Source: Basidiobolus meristosporus CBS 931.73 (taxonomy: Eukaryota > Basidiobolomycota > Basidiobolomycetes > Basidiobolales > Basidiobolaceae). From it: a stretch of DNA of 32,368 bases. The position numbers and the translations under genes were made by a program. The notes beneath the pieces were generated by a model that made no database searches, was not told the DNA's origin, and worked only from the letters and a program-made list of their open reading frames with translations. The DNA lies in contig MCFE01000831.1 of NCBI GenBank assembly GCA_002104905.1, positions 1 to 32,368 on the forward strand, in the 5' to 3' direction. Below, piece after piece: positions 9,610-18,985 of this stretch. Within the stretch, counting starts at the first letter, position 1. Every line of letters begins with the position of its first letter.

Positions 9610-10874
9610 AGCTTGCTTTAACATTCAGTGCAACAAGCAGGGCTACATTCAAAAAAGGCCCTGTAGACAGTGTGCCCATTGAAGGTAATAATGCAGACTC
9701 CTCAGGCTCTCAGTCAAGCAGGCAATTGAGAACCTTTGCGGAGCCACAAGCTGCCCCTTATGCTCAGGCAGATGAGGCAATTAGGTGCAGTGGCTGATAG
9801 GATAGATGCAATGGCCCAGAGAAATCAGGAAGTAGTCCAGAAACAGGATGAGTGGATAATATGTGTGGAGCAATCAATATCCCAGGTAGAGAAAGCAGTA
9901 TCATTGCTGCAAAGAAGGAACTCAAGTAGCTCAATGTCACAGCCAAGAATTGAGCCATTTCCTGATGTAACAGCAGAGGAACACTGTACAGTCTTTGAAG
10001 CACAACAACAGTGCCCAAAGATAAAGCCCACAGAAAAACCTATCACAGTGTGGGAGTGAGACAATGTAGTGTTTATACCAAAGCCTAAAAATCAAGAGAC
10101 ATTGAAGATCTGTAAAGCTGTTGAGTGCAATAATGAAGAGTGGGCTAATATACAAGAGGCTGTCAGAAGTCTAGCACACCATCACCTTAAGGCTGGCATA
10201 CCATGGGACCATCAGGAACTCAAGGCAAAGCAGAATGCACTTGACTTGTTCCATGATCATTATCTTGGATTCAAATTGGCAAATGGATTTTGGGTTGGCA
10301 TTGGTATACTTACAGAGTATCTTAAGAATAGCAGAAACTATCAAAGGCACAAGAACAAGGGTGCCATGGCTAAAAACCAGCAGCTTCCTCAAGAGCCCAT
10401 TACAGGCAGGGCCAAAAGCTCCAGACAAGCGTCAAACAGATGTCAGGCAGCTGGAAGAGTGCCAATTAAGGACAAGCAGGCATACATGGATGCACCAGCA
10501 CAGCATTTATCAAGGAAAAAGTGTAGTACTACTCAAGAAGCACCCATTCAAAGTAGCAGTGAAGGACCTGGCTGTGATAAAAACCATCCACTTTTACAGG
10601 AGCCTGTCACAACTACAGTTGAGAGCTAAAACAAGCTGAAAAGAAACATCAGGTTGCCAGAAGAGTGCCAGCAAGGGATAAGCAGGCCAAAACAGATGCA
10701 TCAGAGCAGAATTTATCCAGGAGAAAACATAGTTCTTTACAAGAAGCACTCAGACAAAGTAGCAGTGAAAGACCAGGTGGTGATAAAGGAGAAGGTAAAG
10801 GGAAAAATGTCTACCAAAGCCTGAGAAAGGGAGGCATGCAAAAAAAACAACAATTCTGTTGTGTTGTATTATGA
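9610..10874 (+). pseudogene. Unidentified transposon-associated protein, frameshifted
   Basis: Protein-like sequence continues across frames: a Ser/Gln-rich start (about 9610-9775), a shift near 9775, a frame from 9736 through a TGA at 10057-10059 to the stop near 10629, and another shift into 10665-10874. The 9790-9930 part is a probable coiled coil (AVADRIDAMAQRNQ, then WIICVEQSISQVEKAVSLL). The best-conserved-looking part is about 10069-10360, with FIPKPKNQE, NNEEWANIQEAVRSL and GIGILTEYLKNSRNYQ. The C-terminal part is Lys/Arg/Ser-rich and contains the 206 bp duplication described separately. It faces away from the Tnp2 gene, as a second CACTA ORF would, but I do not recognise the family and assign no function. 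Confidence 0.4.
10450..10786 (+). repeat. Imperfect tandem duplication, period 206 bp
   Basis: The segment from 10450 (GAAGAGTGCCA... through GTAGCAGTGAAGGACC) is repeated from 10656 with about three quarters of bases shared. Matching protein words are DKQAYMDAPAQHLSRKK against DKQAKTDASEQNLSRRK, and QSSSEGPG against QSSSERPG. Because 206 is not a multiple of three, the second copy is read in a different frame from the first, which fits the frame change seen in the surrounding ORF. Confidence 0.75.
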
Positions 10875-11165
10875 TTAGTTTGGGGCTTGTTCTACAATGT
10901 AGAGGCTAATCAACAATATACAACAACTTCCAGTATAGTAATACTGAAATAGTTTATTGGGAGTTTAATATACCAATAGAAGGTAAACTTTCACTAGTTT
11001 CCTCAATCTTAGGCTCAGAGTATACTGTAGGCAGTGTTTATAACTTCTACAGCAGTGTTCTGACCTTCTGTTGACTAATGGGCTTATTTACTTTTATAGT
11101 AGCTTTTCCTTATTTGGAAGTCACTTTCCTTTCTGAGAAAATATTGCCTAATATGGAAGTTTTGA
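10875..11165. other. AT-rich non-coding stretch
   Basis: No coding frame or recognisable repeat. It begins just after the unidentified ORF and leads into the G-rich minisatellite. Confidence 0.4.
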
Positions 11166-11168
11166 ACT

Positions 11169-11335
11169 CCCCTTTAACCTAAAGGGGTGTGTTGTAGAAG
11201 CCTCTACAGGGGTCTTTAGACTGAAGGGGTGCCCAAAGGGGCTTCTTTAGAGTAAAGGGGTTTCTTAAAGGGGTCTCTAAAGGGGTCTTTAGACCAAAGG
11301 GGTGTCTTTAGAGTAAAGGGGTTTCTTAGAGGGGA
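11169..11335. repeat. G-rich minisatellite of AAAGGGGT units with a flanking palindrome
   Basis: The word (A/G)AGGGG(T/C/A) occurs ten times in about 155 bp (11180-11335). A longer unit, GGGGTCTTTAGAC...AAGGGGT then TCTTTAGAGTAAAGGGG, is present twice (from about 11210 and from about 11282). The block opens with a perfect hairpin, CCCCTTTA-ACC-TAAAGGGG, at 11169-11187. G runs are on one strand only. Origin unknown; it is non-coding. Confidence 0.8.
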
Positions 11336-12049
11336 CTTTTCCAACAGAAAAGTGGCAGTTTCTTGTAGTACTTAGATTGGATTCTTGTGAGCTTTGCAGT
11401 CTCTTTACTGATGTAGTACCAATCAAAGTCAGAATACTCAGCAGTGCAAGTGATGCAGGGGAAGTCTTATAACCTTTAAACTTGTAATTGTAGTGTGGGG
11501 ATTCTGCAAAGAGAGGCTCCCTTTATTTTTCAGCTTGGGAAGTCATATATATGAAACTTTTGAAGGATCAAAGCTTTTGGGCAATTGCACAAGGAACGCA
11601 TGTGATACAAAGCTAAAATTTCACAGTGGTGCAGATGGGACATAGGCGCACTACCTGTAGAAATTTCACGCCATTTGATTGGCTGGTTCAAAAGTTACAC
11701 ACAATCAAAGTCACCATAGTAATCCTAGCAATAAGGCATAGTATATATAATAATTTGACTCTTTTGGTCATTACTCCTTCAGTACTGCTTCAAATGAGCT
11801 GTAATTTGAAACATGTGTTGGCTACTACATGTTCTGTATGACATAATATTCTTGGTTGGATTGCTTTTCAGGGTCTGGAGCATTTGTTCTTCAAAGCTGG
11901 AAATTCTTGATCTTTCACTTGTGTGCTACAATAGCAAAAAGCAAAATAAAGAAATGAGTGCAATATTGGTTTAGAGATATTGTAGTAATGGAATACTTTC
12001 CATTACCACAGTTCTTGCCAATTAATGCTGCAAGCCAGGAACAGACTGA
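11336..12049. other. Unassigned stretch with a TATA-like element
   Basis: No coding frame I can support. A CATAGTATATATAATAA stretch near 11738-11754 resembles a strong TATA region and lies about 300 bp upstream of the next open frame, so this may be the promoter side of the unidentified ORF at 12050-12643. Confidence 0.35.
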
Positions 12050-12643
12050 ATCCATCATAGCCAAGAAGAATTGCCAACAAGAAAACAACTGTTTTCACAA
12101 GAGTTGGAAGTGCAGCCAGTTGAGCTACACTCCAGCAAGGTAGATGAGTTTGCTGGAAAAGGCAATTTATCTACCACAGCCTCCACAGCCTCCATTGTTG
12201 ACAGAGTGGAGATCCCTCTGACAGACAAGGCTACAACATCAAGAGCTGAAAAGACTATCACAATGCCTTCAGTGGAGTTTTGGAACATTAATAGGCACAC
12301 CAAAAGGTTGCAGCACTTCTTCAAGAGTAGTGCTCAAGACAATGCACTGGAATATTACAGGGATTTATTGCAAAGACTGACAGATGAGGAGCTGGACCTT
12401 GCAGTGCTAGCTGAAGACCAGGATGTGTGGGAACCAGTGAATGAGCAGTGGCATAAAGCTGTTGGGTTCCCACCAAAGTTGTGGAACCAGAATGTTACAG
12501 CAGAAATACTTATTGAGTGGTGGATTTTAATGGAGTTACCTGTAGAGTATGGGGTTGGGCTTAATGTTAGTGTAGGGTATAGAGACTTGTATAGGTCAAT
12601 ACAATTGGCAATTGAGGTACAACAGAAGTTTCAACAGAAATAA
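12050..12643 (+). pseudogene. Unidentified ORF, about 197 codons, no ATG at its start
   Basis: A forward frame opens after a TGA at 12047 and runs to TAA at 12641-12643. The first in-frame ATG is only at 12263, so either the 5' exon is elsewhere or the ORF is the remnant of a larger one. After a Ser/Thr-rich start it becomes acidic and helical, with HTKRLQHFFKSSAQDN, YYRDLLQRLTDEELDLAVL and several tryptophans (QDVWEPVNEQW, IEWWILMELP). It ends on QLAIEVQQKFQQK. It looks like a real protein tail rather than chance, but I recognise no family. Its place between mobile elements suggests a transposon gene. Confidence 0.35.
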
Positions 12644-12788
12644 ATCAATTTGTACGCCTGAAAAGTAAGTGAAATGGTTGAGTCAGGAAGTAAGGAGTGT
12701 AAAAAGCGGCAGTAGCCAATCAATTTGCACAAATGTAGGAGGCAATAGAGTGTCTGGGATCAGAAAGTGAGCATATTGGTAGGGAATC
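12644..12788. other. Short unassigned gap
   Basis: About 145 bp between the unidentified ORF and direct repeat R1. Nothing recognised. Confidence 0.3.
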
Positions 12789-12973
12789 AATCAAAAGCCA
12801 CTTATACATTGTTGTGATGAAAATTTTGACAAAGTTTTTTGTGAAATCTGGGCTGCAATTATTTTCAACAGTCTCTGGATGGTGTCCTGACAAGATCAGT
12901 ACCTCTTAGTCATAGGACATTGACTTTGTGATAGCCTTTTGATGGGATCATCTCAAAAATTTTTCATAGGGTA
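12789..12973 (+). repeat. Direct repeat R1
   Basis: A 185 bp block starting AATCAAAAGCCACT and ending TCATAGGGTA. It matches R2 (13520-13706) across its length with substitutions and small indels. It directly abuts gypsy reverse-transcriptase sequence on its right. A shorter relative (R3) is at 28739-28832. The ends are not inverted repeats of each other, so a TIR element is unlikely. Short LTRs or another small repeat family are possible. Confidence 0.7.
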
Positions 12974-12980
12974 TAGATAG

Positions 12981-13510
12981 TTTGTGGCCAAAAAGAAGAA
13001 CAGAAAGCCCCAATTCATTTAAGACATGCAACCTGCAAATGCAGTCATTATCAGTGATCTTCAATACATCCATCTATTAATGACTTTTCCAAGAGCTTCA
13101 GTAGCTACTCCATCTACCAACATATGATCTTTACTCAGGATATGACCAGATTCCTCTAGATGAGACATCAAGAGATATGTTTGAACTCCATACACCATTT
13201 GGACTGTTAAGGATGACAAGACTCAGCTACGGGGCTACAAACTCTTTGGCTCAGTTGCAGATATGTATAGTGAATGTGCTGTACTAGTTTATACCTAGGA
13301 AACTTGCTGTCTTTGTTGATGACATAGGCATCAAAGGACCAAAGTTCCAGGACATCACTGAAGTCATGCCTGGAGTAAGAAAGTTTGTCTGTGACTGCAT
13401 TTTGGACAATGATGCTATATCAAGAGCCAGTGAAGAAGCAGGACTCCCCATCAGCAATGAGAACAGCAGCTTTGGTGTATCAGAGATATTTATTGTTGGG
13501 CAAAGATGAA
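12981..13510 (+). pseudogene. Ty3/gypsy reverse transcriptase fragment, central part
   Basis: It opens with FVAKKKNRKPQFI (12981 onward). After a frame change it continues DLYSGYDQIPLDETSRDMF, then TPFGLLRMTRLSYGATNS, then FIPRKLAVFVDDIGIKGPKF, and ends near EIFIVGQR. These are RT domains 2 to 5 of fungal gypsy elements, with the FVDD catalytic motif intact at about 13309-13320. Stops occur at 13020-13022 and just before the FIPRK block. RNase H and integrase are not present downstream; R2 follows directly. The piece picks up where the 79-600 fragment leaves off, on the same strand. Confidence 0.85.
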
Positions 13511-13519
13511 ACATTTACC

Positions 13520-13706
13520 AATCAAAAGCCACTAATATACAGTTGTGATGAAGAATTTTGACTGAGTTTTTTGTGAGATCTGGGGTGCAATTATTTGTCA
13601 ATGGTCTCTGCATGGTGTCCTTCCAGGATCAGTGCCTCTTAGTCACAGGACTTTAAATTGCTGATGGACTTTTGATGGGATCATCACAAAAATCTCTCAT
13701 AGGGTA
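13520..13706 (+). repeat. Direct repeat R2
   Basis: Second copy of the R1 repeat (187 bp), in the same orientation. Its left edge follows the end of gypsy RT by about 10 bp. Its right edge (CATAGGGTA) runs straight into copia-1 coding sequence, so R2 marks the point where copia-1 was truncated. Confidence 0.7.
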
Positions 13707-14307
13707 ATAGAAACTTGATGCAGTGGGAGAAGGAACTATCCAAATAGGCCTTAGATGCAGTGATGGAAGCCATACACCAACCATTCAACAATTACTCTAT
13801 GTACCAGAAATAGCCAAGAACCTACTATCTGTAAGCAAGGCCACAGCAGAAGGACGCAGTTTCAGCTTTGACAATTCTGGATGCAGGATCACTGATCAGA
13901 ATGGTGTCTATACTGCTTTAGGTATCATAGATCTGAGCCTATACAACTTGATATATATTCCATTACATATGGATGCCAATAAAAGTAACTTAAATGAAGG
14001 AACACTATTGCTTTGGCACAGAAGATTTAGATGCATCAATTTTAATTATTTGCGCAAAATGATCAAAGATCCGCCAATATACATAGTAAAAGCTGATCCC
14101 CCACCTAGTTTGGAGCCCTGTTGGGCCTGCATATATGGGAACCAAACCAGACAATTGTTGACAAGCTCTGGGTTAACTAGAACTAAGAAAAAATTAGATC
14201 TTACTCACTTAGATCTGTGTGGACCTCTGCAAAATTTATCCTTAGGTGGGATGAAGTGTTTGATCACTTTTATTGATGATTATATAAGATACACAAGGGT
14301 CTACTAC
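13707..14307 (+). pseudogene. copia-1 polyprotein, protease end to integrase start
   Basis: The frame from 13723 matches copia-2 closely through YVPEIAKNLLSVSKATAEG, FDNSGCRITDQNG, a degenerate GAG_pre-integrase His/Cys region (LWHRRFRCINF; copia-2 has LWHTRFGHINF, so the zinc-binding His is lost here) and ACIYGNQ. It continues to the integrase start (DLTHLDLCGPLQNLSLGG, where copia-2 has HSDLCG). The first integrase Asp is kept as LDLCG. It is cut at RYTRVYY by copia-2. Codons past 14307 in the same open frame belong to the copia-2 LTR. Confidence 0.85.
14303..14307. repeat. TSD ACTAC, left copy (copia-2)
   Basis: ACTAC precedes the TGTTG end of copia-2 and recurs at 18981-18985 after its ACAACA end: a perfect 5 bp target duplication. 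With one copy removed, copia-1 codons for RVYY join directly to LEREEEALSK, in the frame seen in copia-2. Confidence 0.95.
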
Positions 14308-14644
14308 TGTTGTAAGAGTCTTGGAGATATTGGAAGTGATTTGGAGAACAAGTAGATTAGGTGGTTTTCACTTAATGATTTATTGAATGTAAAAGTAGTA
14401 TTTATACTTTTACCTGTTCTTGGCATTACAAACACGTAGAATAGGTTAAGGAAGGTCCTAAGAACATGTGTGCAAAGTTTGGGGCTGTTTGGACAACCTT
14501 GAGAATTTTCATGTTCTGGATACCTGGTATTTTGGTGAAAATATTCTAAATAAATCCTGACAAGAAATTTGGTTAGTATTCTCTAGGATTTGAAGGTGAT
14601 GATGTAAGTGACTAAGTTAGGTAGAAATACAAATTTTTACAACA
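14308..14644 (-). repeat. copia-2 3' LTR
   Basis: 337 bp, bounded on the plus strand by TGTTGTAAGAG and TTTTTACAACA. The ends TGTTGTAA/TTACAACA are an 8 bp inverted repeat. It is shorter than the 5' LTR by 12 bp near its right end (GAATATTTAGGT missing). It contains, in minus sense, a TATAAATA box inside a GTAAAAGTA/TACTTTTAC hairpin, followed by CAATAAATC. Confidence 0.95.
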
Positions 14645-14654
14645 CTCCCACTCA
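14645..14654 (-). other. copia-2 polypurine tract
   Basis: On the element's sense strand, TGAGTGGGAG lies directly before the TG of the 3' LTR, where the plus-strand DNA primer is made. The polyprotein stop (TAG, 14656-14658) overlaps its upstream edge. copia-1 has a similar purine stretch just before its 3' LTR. Confidence 0.8.
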
Positions 14655-14655
14655 G

Positions 14656-17600
14656 CTAAATGTTCATACTGACTAGTCCTAATTTTGACCTAAGATATTC
14701 AAACTTGTCTCTAGCTAATGGTTTGGTAAATATGTCTGCAATCATTTCATCTGTAGGACAGTAAACTAAGCTAACTAAGTTATTCTCTATAGCTTCACAT
14801 ATGAAATGATGTCTAATATCTATGTGCTTGGTTCTAGCATGAAAAGTTGGATTTCTACCTAATTGTATACATCCTTGATTATCATGAAATAAAGTAATAG
14901 GCATTTTTTGACATAGGCCTAAATCTGTAAACAGCTTTCTTAACCACATTGCTTTTTTTGTAGCTTCACAGGCTGCCATATACTCTGCCTCTGTGGTGGA
15001 AAGTGCTACGGTTGGTTGCTTTCTTGAATTCCATGAAATGGCTCCTTTACAGTAAAGAAAGGTGTATCCTGTGGTGGATCTTCTGTCTTCCAAATTTTGC
15101 CCCCAATCAGCATCAGAGTATCCCACAAGATCCTTTTCTGAATCCTTATAAGTGTATCTTAAGCAGATATCAGCAGTTCCTTTTAGGTATCTAAAAATCT
15201 GCTTAACTGATGCAATATGATCAGATCCATAATTCTGATTATGTTGGCTAACAACTCCCACTGAATATGAGATATCTGAACATGTTCCAAGCATGATATA
15301 CATCAGACTGCCGATCATAGATTGAGAAGGAAAGTCAGGGCTTTCAAATGGCACCAAGCTCTCTTGATTTGTTTGAGTTTTGACCAAGTTAAGGTTTGTC
15401 TCCGTTGGGGTAGCTGCCGGTTTATAGTCTTCCATTTTGTACTTCTTTAGTATATCTTGAATATACTTGGATTGACTTAGGGTGATAGTCTGGGTACTTC
15501 TGTCTATGGAGAACTTAATCCCTAAGTAGTAATTAAGTTCTCCTAAATCAGACATCTTGAACTCCTTAGATAGGCTGGATTTAGTTTCTTCCAATGTTTC
15601 TAGGTTATTGGTGGCTATAATAAGATCATCCACATATAGAGCTAATAGAACTGGATTTGCTCTATCTGGCTTATAGTATATACTATAGTCAGCATTACTT
15701 CTTTTGAAACTCAAAGATTCCAAATAAGAATCTATCTTGCAATTCCAGGCTCTTGGTGATTGTTTGAGACCATGTAGTGACTTTTTAAGCTTGCAGACCA
15801 AATGGGGGTTATCTTGGTCAACAAACCCATCAGGCTGGTCCATATACACATCCTCATCAAGCTCTCCATTCAAAAATGCAGTTTTTACATCCATTTGATG
15901 AATAAAAAACTTTTATTTGGCTGCAATAGCCAATATTAATCTGATGGAATTAAACTTGGCTACCAGTCCAAAGGTCTCAGTATAGTCAAGTCCTTTTGTT
16001 TGAGAGTATCCTTTGGCTACAAGTCTTGCTTTGTATCTTTCAATTGTACCATCAGCCTTGTATTTTGTCTTGAAGACCCATCTGCATCCAATTGATTTTT
16101 GGTTGATTGGTAATTTGACTAAGTCCCAAGTTTGATTTTCCATCAGGGCCAGATATTCCTCAGTCATTGCAGATCTCCAAAACTTTGTCTGAGGGCTATT
16201 AAGGGCCTCTTTTACAGTCTGGAGTTCATCAATATGGACTGAATAGGCATAGGCTAAGTTTGTACCCTCATTAATATAGTAATTTGGGCTATTTCTTGTC
16301 CAATTGGATCTCCGGGCATTTGATACTAGAATGATCACTTCTGGGATATTCCTGGGCACTGATTCTGGCTGAACCACGGTTGTAGAGTCCTCTGGAGTGA
16401 AAAATTATTCATTGTTTTGCTCTCATTTGATCCTGACAATTGATGGACTTGAGATCAAATTTTTGTCATCATCTGATGTCATTTTTTGTGAAAATTTTGA
16501 GTTTTCATCAAACAGCACATCCCTGGACTTGATCAGCTTCTTTGCTTTGGTATTGTAGAGTCTGCAGGCCTTACTCTCTTTGCAGTAGCCCAAAAATATG
16601 CATTTTACACTTTTTGGCTCAAATTTTGACTGATTTCTGGCCAGTTTTTTGGCATATGCTGTACACCCAAATATTCTTAGATGTTCTGCACTTGGTCTGT
16701 ATACATACCATGCTTCAAATGGAGTAGAATCACAAAGTATTCTGCTATAACTCCTATTTTTAAGGCATACAGCAGTGGCAAATGATTCCACCCTAAAATC
16801 ATAGGATAATTTTTGATCATGGATCATAGATCTTGCCATATCAATTATTGATCTGTTAGCTTGTTCTGCTACTCCATTTTGCTGTGGGGAGTATGGTACA
16901 GTAGTCTCTTGCTTTATCCCATGAATTTTGCAGAAGTGGATGAAGAGTTTTGAGGTATATTCTCCACCATTGTCAGAGCGTATTTTCTTGATTTTTTCAC
17001 CAGTTTCTCTCTCCACCATGGCTTTAAACTCCCTGAACTTAGACAGAGCTTCTTCCTTTCTCTCCATGAAGAAGACCCATGTGTATCTTGTATAATCATC
17101 AATAAAAGTGATTAAATACTTCATCCTGCCTAAGGATAAATTTTGCATAGGTCCACACAGATCTGAGTGAATTAGATCTAATTTTTTCCTAGTTTTGATT
17201 AATCCGGAGCTCTTGAATGGTTTTCTGGCTTGTTTCCCATATATGCAGGCTTCACAGTGCTCCAAATTAGATGGAGGATTAATTTTCACTCCAGAAATTA
17301 GCTGATCTTTGATCATTTTGCACAAATAATCAAAATTGATGTGCCCAAATCTTGTGTGCCAAAGCATTGGTGTTTCTTCATTTAAGTTACTTATATTGGC
17401 TTCCACATATGATGGAATATAAGTCAACTTGTATAGATTCTGATCTCTGATGCCCAAAGCAATATGAGCTCCATTTTGATCAGTGATCCTGCATCCAGAA
17501 TTGTCAAAACTGAAACTGAGTCCTTCTGCTGTGGCCTTGCTTACAGAGAGTAGGTTCTTGGCTATTTCTGGTACATAGAGTACTTCTTTAAAGGTCAGTG

Positions 17601-18600
17601 TATGGCTTCCTTCACTGCTTCTAAGGTTTACTTGGATAGTTCCTTCTCCCACTGCATCAAGTGTTCTATTGTCACCCATGAAAACCTTCTTAATTGGAAT
17701 TTCTTGATATTGGGTAAAAAGTTCTTTTTGGTGTGTAAAGTGTGGAGATGCTCCAGAGTCAATATACCACATCTGAGAATCCTTGTTTGTGGTCATATTT
17801 AGTGCAGATATGAATAGTCTATCTTCAGTTGTTGCAGCATTTCCATATTCAGGCTTCTTTTGCTGATTATCTTTCTTTTTGAGACACCGGTCTGATGTGT
17901 GTCCTTGCCTTTTGCAGTAGTTACAAAACAGGTTGCTGTTGCCTTTGTAGGGTCTTGGGTACCTCCTTTGTTGGTTATCATTGCTTATTAAAGCATTTTC
18001 TTCTTTCTTCTTATTGGCGCTTGATTTTCTTAATTCTTCATCCAGGAGCCTTTCATATACATAGTTTAAGGTCAAATCCTCAGTTCTGGACTCTAGGGCT
18101 GATACAAGGCCCTGAAACTCATCTGTCAGGCTATTCAGGATGGTAACTATCACATCCTCATCAGTAGTTGGTACGCCCACAGATTCCATCTCATCTACTG
18201 GCAGGGTAATTCTGTTAATTAGATTTTTCATTTCTTCTCCTGGCAGCATCTTTGTAGTAAAGAATTTTTGTCTCAGATACATTTTCTTAGCAGCTGAACA
18301 TGACTGGTAGGTGTCTTCTAATGCCTTCCAGGCATTCTTTGCCATTTTTGCTCTTGAGCATTGAATTAGCAATTTGTCCTTGACATTAAGGCAAATGCAG
18401 TTAAAGGCACTTTGTTCTTTCTTCTGGTACTTTAAGGCTTCCTCTCCCACGTTTTTAGGAGGGCATTCTTCTCCCATGACAATATCCCAAAGGCCTCTTT
18501 CTTGTAGCAGCATCTTCATCTTTACCTTCCACACTTGGTAGTTAGATCCATCCAACTTTTCAGCAGAGGGAAAAATTCCAGTAATAGCAGTAGTAGACAT
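14656..18600 (-). pseudogene. copia-2 gag-pol polyprotein (one frame, three stops)
   Basis: Start ATG at 18600 (MSTTAITGIF), about 30 bp after the 5' LTR. One frame of 1315 codons including the final stop, broken by TGA (16423-16425), TAA (16405-16407) and TAA (15913-15915), with no frameshift. Domains by residue: gag with the UBN2-type LDGSNYQVWKVKM start (16-28); zinc knuckle C226-C229-H234-C239; protease DSG at 281; GAG_pre-integrase (~413-456); integrase DD35E with D480, D543 and E579; then RT with [19 protein letters not shown] and the catalytic YVDD; and RNase H with [13 protein letters not shown] and FHDNQGC, ending in [16 protein letters not shown]. The first two stops fall in the integrase-RT linker, the third just before the RT MDVKTAF motif. 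An ATG further upstream (18759) lies in the LTR and is not the start. Confidence 0.93.
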
Positions 18601-18618
18601 TGCAGAGAGTGACAGCTT

Positions 18619-18631
18619 GGGGCTCATAACC
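18619..18631 (-). other. copia-2 primer-binding site (initiator tRNA-Met anticodon arm)
   Basis: The element's sense strand continues directly from the LTR's ...ACAACA with GGTTATGAGCCCC. The plus strand here reads GGGGCTCATAACC. GGGCUCAUAACC is the anticodon arm (anticodon CAU) of eukaryotic initiator tRNA-Met, not its CCA end. This points to priming by a 5' half of tRNA-iMet, the mechanism known for Drosophila copia. What is seen is the complementarity; the use of a half-tRNA is inferred. Confidence 0.8.
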
Positions 18632-18980
18632 TGTTGTAAGAGTCTTGGAGATATTGGAAGTGATTTGGAGAACAAGTAGATTAGGTGGTTTTCACTTAAT
18701 GATTTATTGAATGTAAAGGTAGTATTTATACTTTTACCTGGTCTTGGCATTACAAACACGTAGAATAGGTCAAGGAAGGTCCCAAGAACAAGTGTGCAAA
18801 GTTTGGGGCTGTTTGGACAACTTTGAGAATTTTCATGTTCTGGGTACCTGGTATTTTGGTGAAAATATTCTAAGTAAATCCCGACAAGGAATTTGGACAG
18901 TATTCTCTAGGATCTGAAGGTGATGATCTAAGTGACTAAGATAGGTGAATATTTAGGTGGAAATACAAATTTTTACAACA
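18632..18980 (-). repeat. copia-2 5' LTR
   Basis: 349 bp with the same TGTTGTAA...TTACAACA ends as the other family LTRs. It differs from the 3' LTR at about 16 sites and by one 12 bp indel. The GTAAAAGTA...TACTTTTAC hairpin, TATAAATA and AATAAA are present in minus sense. Confidence 0.95.
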
Positions 18981-18985
18981 ACTAC
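18981..18985. repeat. TSD ACTAC, right copy (copia-2)
   Basis: Partner of 14303-14307. The copia-1 integrase sequence resumes at this point. Confidence 0.95.

Larger units (their letters stand above)
14308..18980 (-). mobile_element. copia-2: full-length Ty1/copia element
   Basis: 4673 bp, minus orientation. It has LTRs at 18632-18980 (5') and 14308-14644 (3'), a primer-binding site, one polyprotein frame, a polypurine tract and a perfect 5 bp TSD (ACTAC). The domain order gag, protease, integrase, RT, RNase H defines Ty1/copia (Pseudoviridae-like). The two LTRs differ at about 16 positions plus a 12 bp indel by eye, so the insertion is not recent. Three in-frame stops make this copy non-autonomous. 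It lies inside copia-1, a member of the same family on the opposite strand. Confidence 0.95.

Noticed and set aside
13723-14355. The end of the forward ORF beyond 14307
   Set aside because: The last 16 codons are the copia-2 LTR read through by chance; the real copia-1 sequence stops at the ACTAC duplication.
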